Assembly: GCA_024275095.1 (NCBI GenBank)
Contig: JAJRZV010000117.1
Span: 1 to 62,912, forward strand
Origin: a bacterium
Lineage (GTDB): Bacteria > JAJRZV01
Reading direction: 5' to 3'
Length of the DNA stretch: 62,912 bases
Part shown: piece by piece, positions 24,684 to 33,894 of the stretch
Layout of the letters: each line of letters starts with the position of its first letter
Numbering within the stretch: the first letter of the stretch is position 1
Position numbers and translations under genes: made by a program
Notes under the pieces: generated by a model
The model's input: only the letters and a program-made list of their open reading frames with translations
Databases searched by the model: none
Told to the model about the DNA's origin: nothing

Positions 24684-25778
24684 TTATTTTTTACCTTTTT
24701 GCGTGCTGATGAGCCGGAGGATTTTCCTGGTGCTTTCTTCTATAAACCCCGTAATGAATCCTGTGCCATATGCGATGTGAAAAAGGGGGAAGGAGGGTAT
24801 CGCGGCAAGCGAGGCAGCGAATCCCCAGCGGCGCGCGGAAGAAAATGCAGAAGCTGTAACCAGTACCATATAAATACACATTGGTGTCAAATACGCTGCG
24901 AGCAGAGAGAATGGAAGAAAGAACACCGCGGGTATAAGGGAAAGTACGTAGCCGGTGAAGGCAGGCGGTACAAATTGTCTCCACGGAGTGAGGCGTCTGA
25001 AGCGTACCAGCGATTTGCCCTTTCCTCGGCCATACCGGAAAAAACGGCGTGTGTGGTGCCATAGTGTGCCCGTGGGTACATACCAGCTTTTAATGTCTCT
25101 GGACAGGTATATACGCATGCCTTTTTTCAACATCAGATGGTGAAAGGAGTCATCTTCCGAACCATAGAGGTCTTCTTCAAATATTCCAGCCCTCTCAAAT
25201 ACACTGCGCCTGTAAACACCCATGTAAGCCGTATCCGCCCATCCTTCGTAATTTGGACACCGAAATGCGCCTCCGCCTGTGCCAATTTTACTTTCCATGA
25301 ATACAGCCAGCACCTTTCCCGCCAGATCGATGGGTCTGGGCACCTGATGCCCACCTGCAAAGTCAGCACCTGTAGAACTCAGCACGCGCACGGCATTCTC
25401 AATGAAGTTCGGAGAATAAACGGTGTGAGCATCGCACCTGACGATAAGATCTCCAAGTGAACTTTTGATTCCCAGGTTCAGGCCGGCTGCGGGATTCTGT
25501 TTTGGATTACGGAGTATCTGGTACCTGATTTTTGAGGCGCTGAGTATTTCCCTGGCACGTTCAACAGTGTTATCTGTGGAACAGCCGTCAACGAAAATAA
25601 TTTCCATACGTTCCCTGGGCCACGTTTGGGCCACAAGTGATTCCAGTGCCCTGTCCACCATCTTTCCTTCGTTACGCGCAGGCACGATTACAGAGACAAT
25701 CGAATTTGAACTTGTAGAACCCGCATGGTCATTTCCTTTCATTTTCACGTTCGCGCTTGCGGTATTTTCACGACTCAT
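24684..25778 (-). CDS. Family 2 glycosyltransferase with C-terminal membrane helices
   Basis: A 364-residue enzyme that transfers a sugar from a nucleotide sugar to a polysaccharide or lipid. The N-terminal GT-A domain starts at about residue 27 (VSVIVPARNEGKMVDRALESL), with IIFVDGCSTDNT, metal-binding RCDAHT (the DxD position) and GSEDDSFHHLMLKKG, then TLWHHTRRFFRYGRGKG, which resembles ExoA-type succinoglycan transferases. From about 265 there are two or three membrane helices that would anchor it. It is a single gene between feoB and pckA. The substrate is unknown. Confidence 0.85.
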   Translation of the reverse strand: MSRENTASANVKMKGNDHAGSTSSNSIVSVIVPARNEGKMVDRALESLVAQTWPRERMEIIFVDGCSTDNTVERAREILSASKIRYQILRNPKQNPAAGLNLGIKSSLGDLIVRCDAHTVYSPNFIENAVRVLSSTGADFAGGHQVPRPIDLAGKVLAVFMESKIGTGGGAFRCPNYEGWADTAYMGVYRRSVFERAGIFEEDLYGSEDDSFHHLMLKKGMRIYLSRDIKSWYVPTGTLWHHTRRFFRYGRGKGKSLVRFRRLTPWRQFVPPAFTGYVLSLIPAVFFLPFSLLAAYLTPMCIYMVLVTASAFSSARRWGFAASLAAIPSFPLFHIAYGTGFITGFIEESTRKILRLISTQKGKK

Positions 25779-25819
25779 TTTTAGGTACTAAATACTCAGA
25801 TTAACTTGTGATCAGGTTC

Positions 25820-27421
25820 CTAATATTTGGGATCTCCTTCTTCCAGTACATCCTCAGGTAACATGTTTTTGTATTTTTCGATGTTTTCATTGAAGGCTTT
25901 GATCAGCTGTTTTCTTGTGTGGTTGAATGCCTGCTTGTTTTTCCAGGTTTGTTCCGGAAAGAGAATTTTCTGGGGTACGCCGGGACATCTTTCAGGTACA
26001 AGAAATTTGAAGTTTTTATCCTGTTTAAATGGCGCGTTGTCAAGTTCTCCGTCGAGTATTGCTTTGATGATTTGTCTTGTGTGCTTAATGGAAAAACGCC
26101 TGCCTGTCCCGTATTTTCCCCCGGTAAGCCCGGTGTTCACAAGGTAAACGTTGACGTTGTGTTTTACGATTTTTTTCCTGAGCATTTCTGCATATACGAC
26201 GGGAGAGAGGATCATAAACGGCGCTCCAAAGCACGCAGAAAAGACAGCCCTAGGTTCTTTCACTCCTACTTCTGTTCCTGCAACTTTTGCGGTATAGCCG
26301 GATACGAAGTGATACATGGCCTGTGCAGGTGTGAGCTTTGCCACGGGTGGAAGTACTCCAAATGCATCGTATGTAAGAAAGATGATGTTTTTTGGATGTG
26401 GCCCCGTGCCTTCCCTGACGATGCGGGGAAGGTGGGTTATCGGGTAAGATGCACGGGTGTTTTCTGTGAGTGAGTTGTCGTCGAGGTTAACTCGCCGTGA
26501 CTGTATGTCTATGGCCACATTTTCCAGTATGGTGCCAAATTTTCTGGTACACTCGTAAATCTCTGGTTCACTTTCTTTCGAAAGTCGTATTACCTTCGCG
26601 TAACAGCCGCCTTCAAGATTGAATATTCCTTCAGAAGACCAGCCGTGTTCGTCGTCACCGATCAAATACCTTTCGGGATCTGTCGAAAGTGTTGTTTTGC
26701 CCGTACCTGAGAGACCGAAGAAAATCGCCACGTCCCCTTTATTTCCCATATTGGCGGCACAGTGCATGGTCAGCACATTCTGCGACGGCAGGATATAATT
26801 CATCAAAGTGAATACCGCTTTTTTAATCTCACCAGCATAAGAGGTACCGCCTATTATGATGAGTTTTTTTTCCAGGTTGAGAATTACGAATGTTTCGGAA
26901 TTGGTGCCGTCTACTTCGGGAATTGCATGAAAACCCGGGGCATGGATCACGGTTATATCGGGAGTAAAGTTTTTTAGTTTCGCCGGGTTTAATTCTCGAA
27001 TAAGCATGTTCCGTGCAAACAGGCTGTGCCAGGCCTTTTCCGTGATTACACGAACTTTTCTCCGGTGCTTTGCGCTTGCGCCTACATAGCATTCCTGAAC
27101 ATACACTTCCCTCGACTGGAAGTAAGAAACCATTCGTCTGTAAAGGTGTTCAAAGTTTTTTTTCTCGATGGGCTGATTGTCCGGGCCCCACCATATTTTC
27201 TTACTGCTGGGGCCGCTTTTCACAATGAATCTATCCCGGGGCGATCTACCGGTGTGATGTCCTGTTCTCACGACGAGAGGACCGAGATGGGCGAGGATGC
27301 CTTCTCTTCTTTGAAGCGCCATTTCGTAAAGGGCAGGCGTGGGCAGGTGCCAGTAAATTCTTTCCAGGTTTTTCAGGCCGTGCTCTTCAAGTCCCTGCTT
27401 CTCGTTTTTTATTACTTTCAA
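25820..27421 (-). CDS. pckA: Phosphoenolpyruvate carboxykinase (ATP)
   Basis: Makes PEP from oxaloacetate with ATP, for gluconeogenesis. About 533 residues; R-x-G-x-x-TGHHTGRSPRDRF is the oxaloacetate-binding region, GLSGTGKTTLS the P-loop, LIGDDEHGW the metal site, and NTGLTGGKYGTGRRFSIKHTR the Arg loop. The start is ambiguous. The ATG at 27457 has no ribosome binding site, whereas a TTG at 27421 is preceded by an excellent AAGGGGGT, so I prefer the TTG. Divergent from the flavoprotein operon. Confidence 0.93.
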   Translation of the reverse strand: MKVIKNEKQGLEEHGLKNLERIYWHLPTPALYEMALQRREGILAHLGPLVVRTGHHTGRSPRDRFIVKSGPSSKKIWWGPDNQPIEKKNFEHLYRRMVSYFQSREVYVQECYVGASAKHRRKVRVITEKAWHSLFARNMLIRELNPAKLKNFTPDITVIHAPGFHAIPEVDGTNSETFVILNLEKKLIIIGGTSYAGEIKKAVFTLMNYILPSQNVLTMHCAANMGNKGDVAIFFGLSGTGKTTLSTDPERYLIGDDEHGWSSEGIFNLEGGCYAKVIRLSKESEPEIYECTRKFGTILENVAIDIQSRRVNLDDNSLTENTRASYPITHLPRIVREGTGPHPKNIIFLTYDAFGVLPPVAKLTPAQAMYHFVSGYTAKVAGTEVGVKEPRAVFSACFGAPFMILSPVVYAEMLRKKIVKHNVNVYLVNTGLTGGKYGTGRRFSIKHTRQIIKAILDGELDNAPFKQDKNFKFLVPERCPGVPQKILFPEQTWKNKQAFNHTRKQLIKAFNENIEKYKNMLPEDVLEEGDPKY

Positions 27422-27457
27422 CTTTACCCCCTTCGCGCGTTGTGAATCTGAATCCAT

Positions 27458-27718
27458 GGAGTCTATATAATACCATCAACACCGCCAGAGAGGATAAGAA
27501 AGTGAGGAAAGGATGTATGGATTAGTTTTGCATGATTAATAGTAACTTTTTCTGCTTGTTAATCTCCCTATTTTCTGCTTTACATTAAAAATCTGCATCT
27601 TGTCATTATTATATTGTTCTTCTGGAAGAATGGAGTAAAACTTTTTTGCTATATCTTTTGATACACGAAAGAATACCTGGTAATATTTTTTATAATTAAA
27701 ATTCAGAAGAGGGTGGGT
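27458..27718. other. Divergent AT-rich regulatory gap between pckA and the flavoprotein operon
   Basis: About 260 bp without an ORF of its own. TATAAT occurs at 27691-27696, just ahead of the operon's first gene, and TATATAAT at 27464-27471, but no -35 box is convincing for either. An activator-dependent promoter is possible. Confidence 0.4.
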
Positions 27719-29371
27719 ATGAACGCAAAAATTAAAGTTGATAAAAAATTGCAAGATATTGATATTACCGAAAGGGGATGGTTTTATCCCTGGTGTACAG
27801 AGGAAAATCTCAATGGTGCGTTAAAGGAAATCAAAGAGGTAGTCGGAGAAGAATGGGCAACTAATGACCTTGCTATTAGAAATAACTACTCAAGAGACCA
27901 GAGCACGGTAAAACGGGTTGTCCCCCACCTTGTTGTTTTACCTGCATCCACTGGAGAAGTCGCCGGTGTTGTAAAGATTGCATACAAGAGGCGCATCCCC
28001 GTTGTTGTGGGCTCATGCAGAATCAACCAGTCAGGCGAGTGCATTCCCAGGCGTGGTGGAATACTGCTGGATCTCGTAAGGATGGACCAGATCCTGGAAA
28101 TTGATGAAGAGGGTATGTATGCCACTGTTCAGCCGTTCGTGAAATGGCAGGACCTCCAGATAGAAGGAGAGAAATTCGGGTACTGGGAAGGCCGGGCATT
28201 ATATGGATGCAAACCAGAGGCTCCCGCATCGGCCTCGGTACTGGGTAATACGCTTGGATACGGTCTTTCTTTTCACAACATTTGGTATGGTTCAGGTATT
28301 AACCGCGTGGTTAGCATGACATGTGTGCTTGGTGATGGCACGGTGGTGAAGCTGGGTTCCGAAGCTATGCCCGGTGCGGGAAAAATCGGCGGTGCTTATG
28401 GGCCGGGGATGATGCTTGCACAGATGCACTGCATGATGCGGGGGAGGCTCGGAATTGTGACCGAACTGACAGTAGAACTATTCCCATGGTACAAATACCG
28501 CCGTTACTACACCTTTCTTTCAACTGAGAAGAACTTTTTCAGGCATATTGAGTGGTGGTACAAAATCATGCGGCTTGACCTTTTCTCCATGTTCATTGCC
28601 CAAGCCGAGCCTGCCACGTGCATCGCCCAGATGGCCACTCCAAATTTCAAAGAGGCAGAGGAATTTTTGGAAATTATGGAGAATATAGGTCTTTTTCCCA
28701 CGTGCGTGTGGCTTGGCATTGTCAGCGCGGAAACGCAGAAGGAGCTTGATGCCAAGTGCCGCATGATTGAAAAGGTTACAGAGGAAACAAAGGGCGCCCC
28801 TCTTCTGGTCAACATGCAGGTGCTGCTTGAGGCTTCGGGCCTCGAGACCTCAAAGGTTCTCGGCAGATTCGGGGGAATAGGCCAGTACCTGCGCAAAACA
28901 AGGAATACCATAAACTACATGAGACAGAAAGAAACCGAGTGGTACTCTGCCTCCTGGATTCAATTGAGTAATGCACCAAGATATTACGAGACCCTGTTAA
29001 GAGCGGCGCGCCAGCAATTGGGACAGAGAGACCCGTGGCTGGAAAAGAAAAACAGGTCGCATTTCAGAGACGACGACACCGAATTCTATATGTGTGCGTA
29101 TTATGGAGGCAGGGTGATTATCTTTGAGAGAGACTACTGCCAGGCATTCAGCAATCCATACGAATTTTACAAGTCCAGGGGTTTTGTGGAGCAGGCAGCC
29201 TATGAACAGTATAAAAGTGGAATGACAGGAGGATGGAGATACGCCAAGCCCGGTTCTGTATGGGAACGTTTGGAGAGAAAAATTAAAAAGGTTTTTGACC
29301 CGAGGGATATTTTGAACCCCGATTACGACGGATTCATTGAAGAGATGATATACGGCGGGAAAGCCTATTGA
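27719..29371 (+). CDS. FAD-binding oxidoreductase, VAO/PCMH family (large paralogue)
   Basis: A 550-residue flavoprotein. The ATG at 27719 is preferred over the GTG two codons upstream. The N-terminal PCMH domain (about 65-260) includes VVPHLVVLPASTGEVAGVVKIA and the FAD region NTLGYGLSFHNIWYG, with MTCVLGDGTVVKLGSEA and MRGRLGIVTELTVELFPW; the C-terminal cap ends FDPRDILNPDYDG. The usual Gly-rich pyrophosphate loop is replaced by VVVGSCRINQSGECIPR. It is closer to cresol/vanillyl-alcohol oxidases than to GlcD. First of four tightly spaced genes; the next flavoprotein starts 7 nt after its stop. It probably passes electrons to the Fe-S protein. Substrate unknown. Confidence 0.8.
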   Translation: MNAKIKVDKKLQDIDITERGWFYPWCTEENLNGALKEIKEVVGEEWATNDLAIRNNYSRDQSTVKRVVPHLVVLPASTGEVAGVVKIAYKRRIPVVVGSCRINQSGECIPRRGGILLDLVRMDQILEIDEEGMYATVQPFVKWQDLQIEGEKFGYWEGRALYGCKPEAPASASVLGNTLGYGLSFHNIWYGSGINRVVSMTCVLGDGTVVKLGSEAMPGAGKIGGAYGPGMMLAQMHCMMRGRLGIVTELTVELFPWYKYRRYYTFLSTEKNFFRHIEWWYKIMRLDLFSMFIAQAEPATCIAQMATPNFKEAEEFLEIMENIGLFPTCVWLGIVSAETQKELDAKCRMIEKVTEETKGAPLLVNMQVLLEASGLETSKVLGRFGGIGQYLRKTRNTINYMRQKETEWYSASWIQLSNAPRYYETLLRAARQQLGQRDPWLEKKNRSHFRDDDTEFYMCAYYGGRVIIFERDYCQAFSNPYEFYKSRGFVEQAAYEQYKSGMTGGWRYAKPGSVWERLERKIKKVFDPRDILNPDYDGFIEEMIYGGKAY

Positions 29372-29378
29372 GGATAAA

Positions 29379-30779
29379 ATGAGCAAGTCCATCACTGAGG
29401 CTCTTGTCCACATTTTGGGGAGAGAAAATGTGCTTACCGGTTCGAGAGAAATTATCTCACGCTATTTTCGCAACAGGGTTAATCGCACTGGCATCATTGC
29501 TGTCACACCGAAAAATGTAAAAGCGGTACAAAGGATTGTTTCTTTTGCAATCAAAACCCGAATCCCCATCTACACCCTTGGAGGGATGTGGTCCCCTGAG
29601 GAAATTGCCTCAAACAAAGGAATTCTCCTTGACCTTTCAAAAATGAATCGAATCTACGAGATAGACCCTGTTAATCTTCATGCGATTATAGGGCCTGGTG
29701 TTACCTTTTCCCAGTTTCAGGAAAAAGTAAAAAAATATGAGCCCCCGGTAAAAATAGCTTTTCCAGTATGTGCAGATTCACCCTTTATTTTATGCAACTA
29801 TATGAACCGTAACATTACGCTTAATGCCCCGACATTACGGGGTAGAACAATTATCGTTTCCAATTATCATGTGGTACTTCCTGACTCAGGAGACATTTTT
29901 AAAAGCGGTTCTCACAGCATATCTGAGCAGGACCACGTTCCTGATTGGCCCGGGACAGGAGGCACGGCCCCTTCTTTAGCATTCTATGGTACTGATGATG
30001 CACTGGGTATCCCTGTTAAAGGTGTAGTATGGCTGTTTCCTGTTCAGGAACACCGCGAAGTTATCCTGTTTCGATTTCCTGACCATGAATCTGTAAATGC
30101 GTTTCTTTTTGAACATTGTCGTGCTGGACGATTTGTCGAAGCGTACGGGGCCAACCAGACCTTTTTATCAGCTCTTCTTGCAAAAAATGAATCCGAAATG
30201 AAAGAGCTGAGAAAAGAAATTCCCGAATGGATTGTTGCAGGTACACTTGAAGGTTCGGAAGAGCTGGTGACTGTAATAAAAGAAATACTGATAACTTCTG
30301 CAAAGAAATTCAACGGGCAAATATTCAGCCATGAACTGCTTTGTTCCACTTTCGATAAGCCATGGTATGTGTGGGATAGAAACAAGTATAAGGGTCACAG
30401 TGAAATAATCAGCTTTTATTGTTTGTTCAGCAGGTTTGAACAGTTGAAGAAGGTTCTTACGGGTGAACTGGAACATCTTGGATATTCAAACAGCGAAGTG
30501 GGGCAGCTTGTGCTGCCTTTAAAACAGGCCCGTTCACTTTATGCTGAATTTGACCTTTACTTCGAAGATAAGGAAGAAGGTAAAAACATTTATATCCGGG
30601 CGTATAAGAAAGTTATTGACGCTGGAGCGTTTGTAGATAGACCCGCTGGGAGCATTGCGGAGTATGTTTATTCTAAAAATCCTGAGATATGGAAATTGCA
30701 GCGGGAAGTAAAGCGACAACTTGATCCTCACAATATTCTCAATCCACATCAATTTATTGCCCGCAGAGGTGGGTCATGA
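29379..30779 (+). CDS. FAD-binding-fold protein, second paralogue with degenerate FAD loop
   Basis: 466 residues, with the same PCMH layout as the preceding gene but weaker motifs. The loop that normally reads Gly-Gly-Gly-Thr is TLGGMWSPEEIAS, and the segment that usually holds the second flavin contacts is diverged (NITLNAPTLRGRTI). The C-terminus keeps QLDPHNILNPHQF. It may bind FAD poorly or not at all and act as a structural partner of the first flavoprotein, or it may be a distinct oxidase; sequence cannot decide. It overlaps the Fe-S gene by 4 bp (ATGA), so the products are likely made in fixed ratio. Confidence 0.72.
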   Translation: MSKSITEALVHILGRENVLTGSREIISRYFRNRVNRTGIIAVTPKNVKAVQRIVSFAIKTRIPIYTLGGMWSPEEIASNKGILLDLSKMNRIYEIDPVNLHAIIGPGVTFSQFQEKVKKYEPPVKIAFPVCADSPFILCNYMNRNITLNAPTLRGRTIIVSNYHVVLPDSGDIFKSGSHSISEQDHVPDWPGTGGTAPSLAFYGTDDALGIPVKGVVWLFPVQEHREVILFRFPDHESVNAFLFEHCRAGRFVEAYGANQTFLSALLAKNESEMKELRKEIPEWIVAGTLEGSEELVTVIKEILITSAKKFNGQIFSHELLCSTFDKPWYVWDRNKYKGHSEIISFYCLFSRFEQLKKVLTGELEHLGYSNSEVGQLVLPLKQARSLYAEFDLYFEDKEEGKNIYIRAYKKVIDAGAFVDRPAGSIAEYVYSKNPEIWKLQREVKRQLDPHNILNPHQFIARRGGS

Positions 30780-32209
30780 GTAAGAATGATTTTCGAAAAG
30801 GACGAGAGGAAAAAGGATATTACAGGTATATGCACGACAGATACATAGAATTGCTTAACTCAGGGGAAAGAGAGGAATATTCTTCTGAACTGGCAGGCCT
30901 CCCGGCTATCCCTGACTTTGAGTTTGCTGATCATCACGATTTTAAAAGCTTCCTGGATTACCATGGTGAAGTTAAAGGGCGCACTATTTACGATTACCGG
31001 AAACAGGCCTATTCGTGTTTAATATGTCGCGTGTGCAATTCCATTACATGTTTCCGCCAGACGAGCGCCAGATACGGACTTGTATGTCCCAGCGGGGACA
31101 GGTTCAGATATGATAACTACTTTGGCCACGGAAAACTCCAGATGATAAGGGGATTCCTGGACGGTGAGCTCTCCCATCCTTACCCTCCAGAAGGTGAACC
31201 TCTCAGGCCTTTGTTTGAACCCACAGAGAGATTTCTGCATGTGGTGTATACATGTACACTATGTGGAGGTTGTGAATCGCTTTGCAAAATTCAAAAATTA
31301 CTTGAGCCAATGCATGCTGCAGTTGCGCTGAGAGAGTATCTTGTTGAGCAGGGAATAGGTCCTCTGCCAGAGCATCGGGTGGTGTTGAAAAACATGGAAA
31401 ATTACGATAACCCATGGGGAGGAGCGCGAAGCGCGCGGACCCGCTGGCTACCGCGTAACAGAAAAGTAAAAGTTCTTGGTAACGGCAGAGAAAGGGCTGA
31501 AGTGCTTTTCTATGTTGGTTGTACCACTGCGTATGTGGGTTTTCTCAAGAAAGTCCCGTTGAGCATCGTGGATATACTTCAAAAAGCAGATGTTGATTTT
31601 GGAATTCTGGGCAACAGCGAAATTTGCTGTGGTTCTACCATGTTGAGACTTGGTGATAGGAGGGGTTTTGAACGTTTCAAAAGCAGAAATATTGAAATGT
31701 TCAATTCCCTGGGAGTAGAGACGATTGTAACAGGATGCGCTGGTTGTACAAGCACATTTAAAGAAGACTATGCGGATGAATTGAATTGTCAAATATACCA
31801 TATTACAGAATTCTTGGAAAAGCTGTTGCAAGAAGGAAAACTGAGAATGAAAAAAGAGGTGCCTTTACGCCTTACTTACCACGATCCCTGTCACCTGGGC
31901 AGATATTGCGGTATTTACGAAGAACCCAGAACGCTTCTTAAGGCAATTCCGGGGGTGAAGCTTGTTGAAATGGAACGCATCAGGGAAGACGCGTATTGCT
32001 GTGGGGCAGGAGGAGGTGTGAGAACCGCATTTCCTGACTTTTCACTGTGGGTGGCACGCAGGCGAATTACTGAAGCCTTAGAAACTACAGGTTGCAATAT
32101 AGTTGTCACTGCCTGCCCGTTCTGCGAACAAAATCTCGCTGACGCGGGTAATTTGGAAGGTGTGAAGGTCATGGACATCAGTGAGATTGTCAGGCTATCG
32201 ATTGAGTAA
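30776..32209 (+). CDS. HdrD/GlcF-like Fe-S protein with two CCG domains
   Basis: A 477-residue electron carrier. Two ferredoxin-type motifs, CLICRVCNSITC followed by GLVCPSG, and CTLCGGCESLC, would hold [4Fe-4S] clusters. Two CCG domains follow: the first with ICCG and GCAGC (about 280-325), the second with DPCHLGRYCG, YCCGAGGG and ACPFC (about 365-460). CCG domains bind non-canonical clusters in heterodisulfide reductase HdrB/D and in GlcF and LutA. There is no membrane segment, so it is soluble or attached through a partner. Its position after two flavoprotein genes suggests a GlcDEF-like complex that passes electrons to a quinone or thiol acceptor. Confidence 0.85.
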   Translation: MSKNDFRKGREEKGYYRYMHDRYIELLNSGEREEYSSELAGLPAIPDFEFADHHDFKSFLDYHGEVKGRTIYDYRKQAYSCLICRVCNSITCFRQTSARYGLVCPSGDRFRYDNYFGHGKLQMIRGFLDGELSHPYPPEGEPLRPLFEPTERFLHVVYTCTLCGGCESLCKIQKLLEPMHAAVALREYLVEQGIGPLPEHRVVLKNMENYDNPWGGARSARTRWLPRNRKVKVLGNGRERAEVLFYVGCTTAYVGFLKKVPLSIVDILQKADVDFGILGNSEICCGSTMLRLGDRRGFERFKSRNIEMFNSLGVETIVTGCAGCTSTFKEDYADELNCQIYHITEFLEKLLQEGKLRMKKEVPLRLTYHDPCHLGRYCGIYEEPRTLLKAIPGVKLVEMERIREDAYCCGAGGGVRTAFPDFSLWVARRRITEALETTGCNIVVTACPFCEQNLADAGNLEGVKVMDISEIVRLSIE

Positions 32210-32215
32210 CCAGGC

Positions 32216-32893
32216 ATGGATGAACGTACGCTCACTGTACTTGTTCGAAAATTAAAACGTGGAAGTGAACATGAAAAAATTTCTGTTCTCTCGTTGATAT
32301 GTGACTCTGGTGATAAGAGAGTTGTTCCAGAACTTCTTGCTGCTCTTAAACGCGAACAGAACACCGCTGTATGCCTGAGGATTATCTGCACTTTGGGCAG
32401 GCTTGGAGACTCACGTGCTGAACCTTCACTGATGGAGATGCTTTCTTCCCCTGACTGGAGAATAAAAGCTCAATGTGCTCAGGCACTTGGAGAGCTAAAA
32501 GCAGTACAAGCCGTAGACCGTCTTGTTACTTTCCTTGGTGATCAAAATGACCTGCTTCATTGGAGTGTATGTGATGCTCTCGGAAGTATTGGAGGTGAAA
32601 AGGCGCTGGGGCATCTTCTCGATACACTTGAACGCGTTCGCAACAACCGCAGGTGCTGGCACATTATATATGCCCTGGGGAAAATAGGTGATGAGAAAGC
32701 ATTTGATAGAATCATCCCGTTTCTTTCTCATCCTGACAGTGTGGTTAGAAGACACGCGGTGCTTGCTTTAAGACAGATGGATTGGAGACGAGCAAGGAAT
32801 TACCTCAAAAAGTGCTTGAAAGATGTGGATGGCGATGTGAGACATTATGCCGACGAGGCCCTCCGGGGTCAGGTCTCAACATTTGACATTTGA
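32216..32893 (+). CDS. HEAT-repeat protein whose C-terminus lies in a mobile repeat
   Basis: 225 residues, almost entirely tandem HEAT (PBS-lyase-like) repeats of about 31 residues, with recurrent patterns such as LGRLGDSRAEPSLMEML, LGELKAVQAVDRLVTFL, LGSIGGEKALGHLLDTL, LGKIGDEKAFDRIIPFL and LRQMDWRRARNYLKKCL. Such arrays scaffold protein-protein contacts. It starts 6 nt after the Fe-S gene. The last eight codons (GQVSTFDI) and the stop come from the interspersed repeat at 32865-32890, so the original C-terminus may be lost or extended. The role, probably assembly or docking of the oxidoreductase, is inferred. Confidence 0.8.
   Translation: MDERTLTVLVRKLKRGSEHEKISVLSLICDSGDKRVVPELLAALKREQNTAVCLRIICTLGRLGDSRAEPSLMEMLSSPDWRIKAQCAQALGELKAVQAVDRLVTFLGDQNDLLHWSVCDALGSIGGEKALGHLLDTLERVRNNRRCWHIIYALGKIGDEKAFDRIIPFLSHPDSVVRRHAVLALRQMDWRRARNYLKKCLKDVDGDVRHYADEALRGQVSTFDI
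32865..32890 (+). repeat. Interspersed repeat, copy 5, inside the HEAT gene
   Basis: Core variant with GGGGTCAGG; the element probably begins at CCCTCCGGGG (32859). It is in frame with the HEAT gene and provides its stop codon. It does not continue into the long tail. Confidence 0.85.
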
Positions 32894-33176
32894 CTTTAAT
32901 GATGTGTGTAATTACACATTCATCACCAGGTTATCCGGAACCCAACGAAATGAGGTTTAAACGGGCAGGATGTTTCGATGTGAGAGTCAAGTTCGAGGGT
33001 TGTATATTGCTTTACAAGGGGTGGACAAACTTTATTATATAAAAGTTTAATAGGTAATCCCCACGGCTTTTTGCTATACTTAATAAAATAGATATTATTT
33101 TTCGTGGGTATTTACCCGGGATGTCAACTCCACCTGAGTATGGGCAGGGGTTGCAGTAACGAGAGTTAAAATAATT
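32894..33176. other. Intergenic region between convergent HEAT gene and lepB
   Basis: About 280 bp with no ORF. A perfect 14-bp palindrome TGTGTAATTACACA (32905-32918), flanked by GAT and ATC, lies right behind the HEAT gene; there is no T-run after it. The rest is AT-rich without recognisable signals. Confidence 0.5.
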
Positions 33177-33884
33177 TTATGGAAGATATATCTGTTTGCC
33201 CATGCGGTTCCAGTCGATTCGTGTGAAGTACTGAAAGAAGGCTTTGGTCCAGTACCACAGCCATCGAAAAAAGGTGGTAATTGGAGGCGCTGGAGTTGCT
33301 GAAGGATTGTTCCTGACGGACCAGTATATCACGTAGGCTTTGCCTTTAATAAGACCCATTTCTACGAGAGAATATTTGGGGTCATACGTGAGTCCGAGTT
33401 CCAGTGCCCACATGCGACTGTCATTGCTTGAGTCCCTGTTGTCTCCCATAACAAAGTAATATCCATGAGGCACAACGATAGGACCAAATTCGTCCCTGTT
33501 GGGAAGGATGCGGCGGTCTTTATACATACCGTAAAGATCCTTTAAGGGTTTGCCGTTGATGAAGATCATTTTCTCGCGTATTTCTACGGTATCTCCCGGG
33601 AGCCCGATTACACGCTTGATGAAGTTTTTGGACTGATCAAGAGGATAGCGAAATACAATAATATCGCCGCGCCGGGGTTTGTTCCATGTGATTATATACT
33701 TGTTAACGAGAGGTAGTCTTATGCCGTATTCAAATTTCCTTACAAGAATATGATCTCCGATGTGAAGTGTTGGTATCATGGAACCAGATGGTATCTCGTA
33801 AGGCTCCACGATGAATATGCGTATGAGCATGGCAATACCTACGGCGATGAGAATGGTCTGAAACTCACTGAATAGTTTTTTCAA
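33177..33884 (-). CDS. lepB: Signal peptidase I
   Basis: Removes signal peptides at the outer face of the inner membrane. The 235-residue protein has one N-terminal membrane helix (FQTILIAVGIAMLIRIFIVEP), the catalytic Ser in EIPSGSMIPTLHIGDHI and the catalytic Lys in FIKRVIGLPGD, plus the box-E motif YFVMGDNRDSSNDSR. It lacks the second membrane helix of the 324-residue E. coli enzyme, as in many other bacteria. It follows lepA by 10 bp, the conserved lepA-lepB order. Confidence 0.95.
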   Translation of the reverse strand: MKKLFSEFQTILIAVGIAMLIRIFIVEPYEIPSGSMIPTLHIGDHILVRKFEYGIRLPLVNKYIITWNKPRRGDIIVFRYPLDQSKNFIKRVIGLPGDTVEIREKMIFINGKPLKDLYGMYKDRRILPNRDEFGPIVVPHGYYFVMGDNRDSSNDSRMWALELGLTYDPKYSLVEMGLIKGKAYVIYWSVRNNPSATPAPPITTFFRWLWYWTKAFFQYFTRIDWNRMGKQIYLP

Positions 33885-33894
33885 TACTTCCTCC

